Shown here: piece after piece, positions 1-4,616 of the stretch
How the letters are laid out: each line of letters opens with the position of its first letter
How positions within the stretch are numbered: the first letter of the stretch is position 1
Assembly: GCA_948471335.1 (NCBI GenBank)
Contig: CAOKRZ010000058.1
Coordinates: forward strand, 1-5,543
Direction: 5' to 3'
DNA: 5,543 nucleotides
From: an uncultured Christensenella sp.
Lineage (GTDB): Bacteria > Bacillota > Clostridia > Christensenellales > UBA1242
Notes under the pieces: generated by a model
What the model was told of the DNA's origin: nothing
Databases searched by the model: none
What the model saw: the letters and a program-made list of their open reading frames with translations, nothing else
Program-made: the position numbers and the translations under genes

Positions 1-382
1 CAACAAGTTGTATCGCACTCCTGGAAAGGAAACTGAAAAAGTTAAGATTGTCATAAAAGACATGGGACTTGAAAAACTTCTTGACGCCTTTGCAAAACTG
101 CTTGCAAGAAAAGAAGCAAGAGGGGAAGAAAAACCAGAGCCTAAAAAGATTGTTAAAGACCGCTTTACAGTTGCTGAAAAGATGATTTCAATTCGCGACT
201 ACGCACGCAGAACCAAACGTTTCATTTTTGAAGATCTTTACAGCGAAGATATGACAAAGTCAGAAATGATCAACGTCTTCTTGGCGCTTTTAGAGCTTTT
301 GAAACTTCAAAGCATAAGAGTTGAACAGGCTGGTCAATTCAATCAAATAAGCATTATTTCAAACGAGGTGAACAATGGATAA
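1..382 (+). CDS. scpA: Segregation and condensation protein A, C-terminal part (5' truncated by window)
   Basis: ScpA is the kleisin subunit of the bacterial SMC-ScpAB condensin; it bridges the SMC heads and carries ScpB, compacting newly replicated chromosomes. About 126 codons are visible, roughly the C-terminal half of a family usually near 250 aa. The reading frame is open to the left edge, so the gene begins upstream; the TTG at position 8 is not a plausible true start. The visible part holds a lysine/glutamate-rich helical linker followed by the C-terminal winged-helix domain that contacts the SMC head. Its typical family sequence includes FTVAEKM, a helix ending in FEDLYS, then FLALLELLKL and IRVEQ near the end. 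The stop codon lies inside the start of scpB (8-base overlap), implying one operon with coupled translation. Identification rests on recognised family sequence plus the adjacent scpB. Confidence 0.93.
   Translation, partial: NKLYRTPGKETEKVKIVIKDMGLEKLLDAFAKLLARKEARGEEKPEPKKIVKDRFTVAEKMISIRDYARRTKRFIFEDLYSEDMTKSEMINVFLALLELLKLQSIRVEQAGQFNQISIISNEVNNG
365..370 (+). promoter_or_regulatory. Ribosome binding site of scpB
   Basis: GAGGTG lies four bases before the ATG at 375, inside the last codons of scpA. It supports this scpB start and translation from the scpA message. Confidence 0.7.
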
Positions 383-1085
383 TTTTAACTTAAAAGATGT
401 GTTACATTCAATTCTTTTCGTTGCTGGCGACGGCATTGAAAAAAGTTTTTTGGCTGAAAAACTTGGACAAAGTGAAAAGGATGTTGAGAAAGCTTTGAAA
501 GAACTTGAAACTGAGCTTTCGGGAAACTCTGGCGTTCATCTCATTCGCTATAAAAACAAAGTTCAACTTTCTTCAAATCCAAGCTACGCAACTTTTATCA
601 GCGATGTTTTAAATCCAATAAGAGAAAAATCACTCACTCGTGCGGCGCTTGAAACTCTTGCGATCATTGCATACAAGCAGCCAATCACAAAGCTTGAAGT
701 GGAAGATGTGCGAAGAGTGAACTCTGACTATGCCGTTCAAATTCTTCTTGACCAAGATATGATTGAGGTTGTTGGAAGAAAGGACGCTGTTGGAAAACCG
801 CTTATGTTTGGAACAACTGACAACTTCCTTAAGAGATTTAATATTGAAAACCTTTCAGATCTTCCTGATTATGAAGAGCTTATGGAAAGAATCAAAACTC
901 TTCGCGCTGAAGAAGAGGAAGAAAAGTCTGACACTCTTTTCAGAGATGTTGAGAACATTGAGTTCAATGAAGAACTTCCCGACTTTTTGAAAAATGAAAA
1001 TGTTGAAATGGTCAGCGGGGAGAAAGCGCTTGAAGAAAAGCTTTCTTCGCTTGCAACCGACTCTGACGACGCTGATATAATCTAA
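375..1085 (+). CDS. scpB: Segregation and condensation protein B
   Basis: ScpB is the KITE-type dimer that binds ScpA in the SMC condensin and acts on the nucleoid. The protein has 236 aa and two winged-helix domains, about residues 5-80 and 85-165. The second contains the most recognisable ScpB block: LTRAALETLAIIAYKQPIT (residues 87-105), then VNSD (116-119), VGRKD (133-137), and GTTDNFLKRF (146-155) followed by LSDLPDYEEL. The core matches the family's usual length (about 180-200 aa), but about 65 further residues follow; they are very acidic, include a run of six glutamates at 179-184, and look disordered or partly helical. The start overlaps the end of scpA by 8 bases and has a good ribosome site. 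No terminator is seen after the stop, so transcription may continue into the downstream membrane protein genes. Confidence 0.96.
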   Translation: MDNFNLKDVLHSILFVAGDGIEKSFLAEKLGQSEKDVEKALKELETELSGNSGVHLIRYKNKVQLSSNPSYATFISDVLNPIREKSLTRAALETLAIIAYKQPITKLEVEDVRRVNSDYAVQILLDQDMIEVVGRKDAVGKPLMFGTTDNFLKRFNIENLSDLPDYEELMERIKTLRAEEEEEKSDTLFRDVENIEFNEELPDFLKNENVEMVSGEKALEEKLSSLATDSDDADII

Positions 1086-1107
1086 CATTATGGAAGTTTT
1101 TCTTGCA

Positions 1108-1119
1108 TACAATAGCCTA
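1108..1119 (+). promoter_or_regulatory. Candidate -10 box placing transcription start at the ATG of the 50-aa ORF
   Basis: TACAAT at 1108-1113 is followed by five bases and then the ATG at 1119. Transcription normally begins about 6-7 bases after the -10 box, so the message would begin at or beside the start codon (leaderless). No Shine-Dalgarno sequence is positioned for this ATG; the nearest purine run, GGAAG at 1092-1096, is too far away. No good -35 box is found at 16-18 bases, which weakens the call. The arrangement resembles the much stronger promoter at 4086-4121. Confidence 0.4.
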
Positions 1120-1271
1120 TGCAAGACGAATTTGAAGAATATGAAATTTATGATCTATATGAAGAGCCAAGCCTTAAAGACAGGCTGAAAGTGTATCCTT
1201 TCGTCTTTTTTGCCTTTTTGTGTTTGGGCTCAAGTCTTCTTCTTTTGGTGAATCTATGCAATTTGCTTTGA
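1119..1271 (+). CDS. Putative 50-aa single-pass membrane microprotein
   Basis: This short ORF (ATG to TGA, 50 codons) fills most of the gap between scpB and the M50 protease gene, and I do not recognise a family. The N-terminal half is strongly acidic and rich in Tyr (starts MQDEFEEYEIYDLYEE); a short basic stretch, KDRLK (residues 20-24), precedes one hydrophobic segment, about residues 26-50, rich in Phe, Leu and Val. That layout predicts a single membrane helix with the charged N-terminus probably cytoplasmic. The last 16 bases overlap the start of the protease ORF, so translation of the two would be coupled. In Bacillus, a membrane partner (SpoIVFA) is encoded just before spoIVFB; a similar role here is only an inference, since no sequence similarity is visible. 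Alternatively it is a fortuitous ORF. Support is the clear membrane profile, the ATG placed after a -10-like box, and the overlap. Confidence 0.5.
   Translation: MQDEFEEYEIYDLYEEPSLKDRLKVYPFVFFAFLCLGSSLLLLVNLCNLL
1247..1251 (+). promoter_or_regulatory. Likely ribosome binding site for the M50 protease start at 1256
   Basis: GGTGA ends four bases before ATG 1256 and lies within the 50-aa ORF. It favours ATG 1256 over an in-frame GTG at 1220, which has only a pyrimidine-rich tract before it. Confidence 0.5.
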
Positions 1272-2146
1272 GAAGGAAAAAGGAAAATAAAAAAGGGAAG
1301 CTTAAAGCTCTGCATCCCTCTTTTTTTCTGCTTATTTTTTGGTTTGGAATAAATGGCGACTTTCAAGGACTTTTGATGTTTATTGTCGTTGTCCTTTTTC
1401 ATGAGTTTGGGCATTATTTCGTGGCTAAGCGGTTGGGATATAAGCTTGACTCATTTTTTCTTGCGCCATATGGCGTAAGCCTCAACTATAAAGAGGCAAA
1501 TTTTGATAGCTCGGACGAACTTAAAATCGCGTTTGCTGGCCCGCTTGTGAACTTTGTTTTTGCAACAATCGGGATTGCTTTTTTTTGGATTTTTCCAGTG
1601 ACTTATTCGTTCACACTGACGTTTGTTGAACAGTCGCTTATCCTTGGGCTATTCAATCTTCTGCCATGTTATCCGCTTGACGGCGGAAGAATGCTTGCCG
1701 GGCTTTTGGGAACAAAGATGCCGCGTGCAAAAGCAATGAAAATTGTTGTTGGATTAAACTTTGTTTTCTCTGGAATTTTGTTTCTTTTGTTTGTGATAAC
1801 TTGTTTTATAAATTTCAATCCAACTTTTGCGCTTGCCTGCTGCTTTTTGCTTATGGGCGTTGTTCAAACAAAATTTGAGGGGAGATATAAACTTATGGCG
1901 CTTCTTAAAAAGAAAACAAAAGATTTTTCAAAACCTATTTCGCTTGCTGTCAATTCTTCAGTGACAATTGGACAAATGCTTAAACATATTGAAGTGAATA
2001 AATTTACCATCTTCTATTGCCTTTTTGAAGATGGTAAAACAAAAATCATCGATGAAAAGATTCTCTTGAAGCTTTCGCTTGACTATCCTCTCTCGATGAC
2101 TCTTGATGAAATTTTTGCATTAAAACTTAGTTCAGATAAGGCATAA
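1256..2146 (+). CDS. M50 family intramembrane zinc metalloprotease, SpoIVFB-like
   Basis: A site-2-type protease that cuts substrates within the membrane. From ATG 1256 the protein is 296 aa. The zinc-binding HEFGH motif (HExxH) is at residues 49-53 in a membrane helix; AGP is at 94-96; NLLPCYPLDGG at 134-144 carries the third metal ligand, Asp142. Hydrophobic segments lie near 22-47, 92-112, 122-137, 163-185 and 188-203. The C-terminal part (about 225-290) resembles the CBS-like regulatory domain of Bacillus SpoIVFB, which processes pro-sigma-K during sporulation. Start choice: GTG 1220 is possible, but ATG 1256 has GGTGA before it and leaves a SpoIVFB-like distance to HExxH. The gene overlaps the upstream 50-aa ORF by 16 bases and the minus-strand gene by 20 bases at its 3' end. 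The protease family is clear; a sporulation role and the substrate are inferred at best, so no symbol is given. Confidence 0.9.
   Translation: MQFALRRKKENKKGKLKALHPSFFLLIFWFGINGDFQGLLMFIVVVLFHEFGHYFVAKRLGYKLDSFFLAPYGVSLNYKEANFDSSDELKIAFAGPLVNFVFATIGIAFFWIFPVTYSFTLTFVEQSLILGLFNLLPCYPLDGGRMLAGLLGTKMPRAKAMKIVVGLNFVFSGILFLLFVITCFINFNPTFALACCFLLMGVVQTKFEGRYKLMALLKKKTKDFSKPISLAVNSSVTIGQMLKHIEVNKFTIFYCLFEDGKTKIIDEKILLKLSLDYPLSMTLDEIFALKLSSDKA
2003..2038. repeat. Perfect 12-bp inverted repeat inside the protease gene
   Basis: TTTACCATCTTC at 2003-2014 is matched exactly by GAAGATGGTAAA at 2027-2038, with a 12-base loop. It lies in the codons for about residues 250-261 of the M50 protease and about 90 bases beyond the stop of the minus-strand gene. 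Read on the minus strand, the stem is followed by a weakly T-rich stretch (TTTATT), so it might act as a terminator for that gene; there is no proper U-tract, so this is uncertain. Confidence 0.6.
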
Positions 2147-2570
2147 GTCTTTCAAGATTTGTCTTTTCCAAATTTTTAAGTTTTTCAAGCATTTCGTCGA
2201 TGTCTTTTGAAATTCCTTTATGGTCATAGCAGTCTTTGACGCAAGTCAGATAACCCATAAAAGTGCCAAGAAGCATAAGCTCGGCAATGTGGCGATTTGA
2301 TTTATCTGTCATTGTTGACATTTTGATTGAGCTCCAAAGTCTGGCTTTTTCAAACCAGTTGTTGTCTTTGATGCCTTCAATGCCTTCACTCTTTGCAAGC
2401 ATTTCGATCTCTTTGCAAATTGTGTAATAGCCATCTTGCTGAGATGCAAGCTCCTTTTTGAATCCATCATCTTCAACCTTTGGCAAAATGTCTTCAATTG
2501 ATTGAATGGCTGTTCTTGTGTTTTGATACACAGCGTTGATATAGCTTGTTAAAAGTTCTTTTTCGTTCAT
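2127..2570 (-). CDS. Conserved helical protein of unknown function (possibly ferritin-like fold)
   Basis: A 147-aa soluble protein, predicted almost entirely alpha-helical, with no signal peptide or membrane segment. Recognisable parts are an N-terminal helix with YQNTRTAIQSIEDILP (residues 15-30), a middle helix QQDGYYTICKEIEML (44-58), then MSTMTDKSNRHIAELMLLGTFMG (84-106, cited as a region), and a C-terminal LEKTNLERLMPYL. The pattern of four long helices with MTDKS and HIAE resembles small uncharacterised proteins that I recall from Clostridia; an antiparallel four-helix, ferritin-like fold is plausible but not shown, and a clear di-iron ExxH set is not visible. The start at 2570 is fixed by an excellent ribosome site, GGAGGA, four bases upstream; a longer in-frame extension to 2774 would run through the divergent cyclase gene and has no such support. 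It is convergent with the M50 gene (20-base overlap) and divergent from the cyclase-like gene. Confidence 0.82.
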   Translation of the reverse strand: MNEKELLTSYINAVYQNTRTAIQSIEDILPKVEDDGFKKELASQQDGYYTICKEIEMLAKSEGIEGIKDNNWFEKARLWSSIKMSTMTDKSNRHIAELMLLGTFMGYLTCVKDCYDHKGISKDIDEMLEKLKNLEKTNLERLMPYLN

Positions 2571-2574
2571 GTCT

Positions 2575-2580
2575 TCCTCC
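2575..2580 (-). promoter_or_regulatory. Strong ribosome binding site fixing the start of the minus-strand gene
   Basis: On the minus strand GGAGGA is followed by AGAC and then the ATG at 2570. This is the strongest Shine-Dalgarno in the window and rules out the upstream in-frame extension. Confidence 0.85.
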
Positions 2581-2591
2581 ATAGTATAAGG

Positions 2592-2622
2592 TTGCACAGT
2601 TAAAGCAGAAATTATGTATACA
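2592..2622 (+). promoter_or_regulatory. Weak candidate promoter for the cyclase-like gene
   Basis: TTGCAC at 2592-2597 could be a -35 box, and the TGTATACA stretch at 2615-2622 offers -10 hexamers, TGTATA at 17 bases or TATACA at 19. Neither pairing is close to consensus. If used, transcription would begin near 2627-2629 and the cyclase start would then be ATG 2644 or 2650 rather than 2614. Confidence 0.25.
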
Positions 2623-4059
2623 TTTGCAAACTTTGCAGAAAATATGACTATGAAAAAGTCAACAAAAATTTTGCTTGTTTTGTATGTCGCGGTGATGATC
2701 CCGTCAGTGATTTTGGGGAGATATGTTTTCTCTTCCTTAAAAGTCGTTGACGGAGGTTTTGGATATGACTTCAACGCTTACTCAATTTCAGGGCTGATTT
2801 TAAATGTTATTTCAATGGTGATAGGAACAATTCTGTTTTTCCGTTTCTTAAAAACGCTTTCGCTTTCGAATATGATTTTCTTTTCAACTATTCCTTACAC
2901 GCTTCTCTATGGCGTCGGAATTTTTATGCTTTCTCATATAACTCAGTATACTTCGCCAATGGCACGAAACATAAGATTGCTTCTCAACATCTCGCCAGAG
3001 AATGAATACAACACCATTCTTTGGGCGGTGATTTTGTCAATTGTGTATGTTCTCATTCTTCTTTTCACATATCTCTTTCTTTGCAAGCCTGTAAACAAGG
3101 TCGAAAAAATTATGGCTAGGCTTAGTGACGGAAGGGTGAAGGAAGAGAGCGTTGAAATTGGCGGAGGAAAACAATTCAAGACGATTGAACACTCCATAAA
3201 CAAAATCAACAACAATTATCGTGAAAAAGATAATATGATAAGAAAGGCCAATCTTGAAACGCAAAAGTTTATCCCAAAACAATTTTTCAAGTTTCTTGGC
3301 AAGTCAAGCATAACAGAACTTGAACTTGGCAACAAGGTCAAAAAACGTGCAACAACACTTTTATGTGACCTTAAAAGTGCGTCAGAGCATGGCAAAACTT
3401 TAAGCCTTGAAGAGAACTTCAATTTTGTCAATTCATATCTCAACATTGCTTCTCCAATCATTCGCAAGTTTGGTGGATTTGTTGATAAATATCTTGGTGA
3501 CGGGCTTTTGGCAGTCTTTCCAAAACCAGAAAATGCAATTGATTGCGCACATGCGATCATACGAAACATTGAAGTGAAAAACAGGTCACTTAAATCGCTT
3601 GCAAGCGTCACTCCAAGAATAAGTCTTCATACTGGCGAAGTGGTGTTTGGAATTGTTGGTGAGGAGGAGAGAAAAAGCCCAACGGTTATCTCTGACGTTG
3701 TTGACCTTTCTGAGAAGATTGAAGAAATAAATGACTTCCTTCAAACAAAACTTATCTTTTCAAAAGCTGTACTTGATGACCTTTCATCGAAGTACAAAAT
3801 TTCTTATCGTTATCTAGGCTCGCTGACCATTGAGGATGGCGCTGATTTACCTCTTTTTGAAAGCCTTGACGTTTATTCAAGAGAGAAACGAGAAAGGCTT
3901 CTTCGCCTTAAAAGCACTTTTGAAAATGGCGTAAGACTTTATAATCAAAAAGATTATCAAAATGCAAAAGCTCATTTCGAAGAGATCTTGAAGGTTGTTT
4001 CAAATGATACTGCATCATATGTATATTTCAATAAGGCAAGTCAGAAAGCGAAAAAATAG
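2614..4059 (+). CDS. Membrane-anchored class III adenylate/guanylate cyclase-like protein with TPR-like tail
   Basis: Up to 481 aa. Four hydrophobic segments (about residues 16-38, 57-79, 84-106, 134-157) lead into a HAMP-like linker and helix (158-210). FIPKQFFKFLGKSSI (219-233) introduces the class III cyclase domain, about 244-420. Visible catalytic elements are metal ligands Asp252 (LLCDLK) and Asp296 (YLGDGLLAVF), purine-recognition Lys292, and Asp361 in TVISD. Where the family usually reads VNLASR this protein has VDLSEK: the transition-state Asn is Asp364 and the Arg is Lys368, so activity is doubtful or altered. A C-terminal helical pair (about 433-470, GVRLYNQKDYQNAKAHFEE) is TPR-like, as in cyanobacterial and spirochaete cyclases of this type. 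No ribosome site fits ATG 2614; ATG 2644 and 2650 (starting MKKSTKILL) are realistic alternatives and remove only 10 or 12 residues. A single-gene unit ending in a strong terminator. It could make cAMP, cGMP, or serve as a receptor-like pseudoenzyme. Confidence 0.88.
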   Translation: MYTFANFAENMTMKKSTKILLVLYVAVMIPSVILGRYVFSSLKVVDGGFGYDFNAYSISGLILNVISMVIGTILFFRFLKTLSLSNMIFFSTIPYTLLYGVGIFMLSHITQYTSPMARNIRLLLNISPENEYNTILWAVILSIVYVLILLFTYLFLCKPVNKVEKIMARLSDGRVKEESVEIGGGKQFKTIEHSINKINNNYREKDNMIRKANLETQKFIPKQFFKFLGKSSITELELGNKVKKRATTLLCDLKSASEHGKTLSLEENFNFVNSYLNIASPIIRKFGGFVDKYLGDGLLAVFPKPENAIDCAHAIIRNIEVKNRSLKSLASVTPRISLHTGEVVFGIVGEEERKSPTVISDVVDLSEKIEEINDFLQTKLIFSKAVLDDLSSKYKISYRYLGSLTIEDGADLPLFESLDVYSREKRERLLRLKSTFENGVRLYNQKDYQNAKAHFEEILKVVSNDTASYVYFNKASQKAKK

Positions 4060-4068
4060 TAATATTTT

Positions 4069-4099
4069 AAAAAGTGTCAAGTTGCTTGACATTTTTTTT
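4069..4099 (+). terminator. Rho-independent terminator after the cyclase-like gene
   Basis: TGTCAAG (4075-4081), a three-base TTG loop, CTTGACA (4085-4091), then eight T (4092-4099). AAAAAG before the left arm can pair with part of the T run, including one G-U pair, extending the stem. It begins about 10 bases after the cyclase stop codon. The right arm doubles as the -35 region of the next promoter. Confidence 0.88.
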
Positions 4100-4121
4100 A
4101 AGTAAAGTTACAATTTAGGCT
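4086..4121 (+). promoter_or_regulatory. Near-consensus housekeeping promoter of the TM2-mnmA operon
   Basis: A perfect -35 TTGACA (4086-4091), a 17-base spacer (4092-4108), and -10 TACAAT (4109-4114, one base off consensus) form a strong sigma-70/sigma-A type promoter. The ATG of the next gene begins eight bases after the -10 box, so the predicted transcription start (about 4120-4122) coincides with the start codon. No Shine-Dalgarno with normal spacing precedes that ATG. The -35 box lies in the 3' arm of the preceding terminator, and the terminator's T tract is in the spacer. Confidence 0.85.
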
Positions 4122-4616
4122 ATGATAAGAAAGCGCAAACAGCCAATGAAAAAATGCCCAAGATGTCATATTGCAGTGCCTGAGCAAGCGGATACTTGCC
4201 CAGACTGTTCTTTATCATTTGATAGACTGAAGATTGCGACAAATAAGGATGCAAAACGCAAGCTTCTTCGAAACGATAGGGAATTTATAATTAGGACATC
4301 TGTTCTTCCAAGCGACATTAAGCGATATAAGCTTCTTCTCGTCACAATCTTCTTGGGCTTTTTTGGTGGACATTGCTTTTATGTGGGGAGATATTTAAAA
4401 GGCTCAATCTATTTGCTCAATTTTCTTCTTGCATTTTTTTGCGTTGTTTTCAATAATAAGGTGCTCGCCGTTTGGGATGGTATGCTTATGGAAATTCTAG
4501 GTTGCATAATCGGATTCTTTGTCCTTTTTTGGATGCTTGACATTTGGCTTGTTATATTCAAAAAGTTCAAAGTCCCAATTGCAATCGATTTAAAGGAGGA
4601 TGGTGAATTAAAATGA
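4122..4616 (+). CDS. Zinc-ribbon and TM2-domain membrane protein, function unknown
   Basis: A 164-aa protein with a short basic N-terminus, a zinc ribbon formed by CPRC (residues 12-15) and CPDC (26-29), a charged linker (about 34-68), and a membrane region. The TM2 signature is clear: a first helix at about 70-81 runs into FLGFFGGHCFYVGR (77-90), followed by helical segments about 95-111 and 124-147. TM2 proteins are small two-helix membrane proteins, often joined to zinc ribbons, whose biochemical role is generally unknown. The ATG at 4122 is the natural start, with a strong promoter immediately upstream but no leader or ribosome site; ATG 4146 (Met9) lies just before the first Cys pair and is a less likely alternative. 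Its stop overlaps the mnmA start in ATGA, so the two are co-transcribed and translationally coupled. This may mean only that they share a promoter; a function in tRNA modification is not indicated by sequence. Confidence 0.87.
   Translation: MIRKRKQPMKKCPRCHIAVPEQADTCPDCSLSFDRLKIATNKDAKRKLLRNDREFIIRTSVLPSDIKRYKLLLVTIFLGFFGGHCFYVGRYLKGSIYLLNFLLAFFCVVFNNKVLAVWDGMLMEILGCIIGFFVLFWMLDIWLVIFKKFKVPIAIDLKEDGELK
4595..4606 (+). promoter_or_regulatory. Ribosome binding region for mnmA
   Basis: GGAGG at 4595-4599 is 13 bases before the mnmA ATG, longer than usual, while GGTGA at 4602-4606 is at a normal six bases. Both lie in the end of the upstream gene, consistent with coupled translation through the ATGA overlap. 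Confidence 0.6.

Noticed and set aside
855..1124. 89-codon open frame on the minus strand over the scpB 3' end
   Set aside because: It is antisense to the confident scpB gene; its Phe/Lys-rich composition is what the reverse of Glu/Lys codons yields. The same reasoning removes the minus-strand frame at 1148-1414, the plus frame at 763-990 and the minus frames at 5065-5413.
1220..1255. GTG 1220 as the start of the M50 protease
   Set aside because: Only a T-rich tract precedes it; ATG 1256 has GGTGA at good spacing and gives the N-terminal length expected for SpoIVFB-type proteins. GTG cannot be wholly excluded.
2583..2588. TATACT as the -10 box for the minus-strand gene
   Set aside because: Transcription would then begin inside the GGAGGA ribosome site, which would be pointless given how strong that site is, and no matching -35 box is found at 16-18 bases.
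2571..2774. N-terminal extension of the minus-strand gene to an ATG at 2774
   Set aside because: It would cover the divergent cyclase start by more than 150 bases, its sequence does not continue the soluble helical pattern, and GGAGGA directly before ATG 2570 marks the true start.
3216..3611. 131-codon open frame on the minus strand
   Set aside because: It lies wholly within the cyclase-like gene, has no recognisable domain and no ribosome site, and the plus-strand protein is clearly the conserved one.
4060..4121. A riboswitch or T-box leader before the TM2-mnmA operon
   Set aside because: The hairpin here is a simple 7-bp terminator with a three-base loop that precedes the promoter's transcription start, so it is not part of the downstream message.
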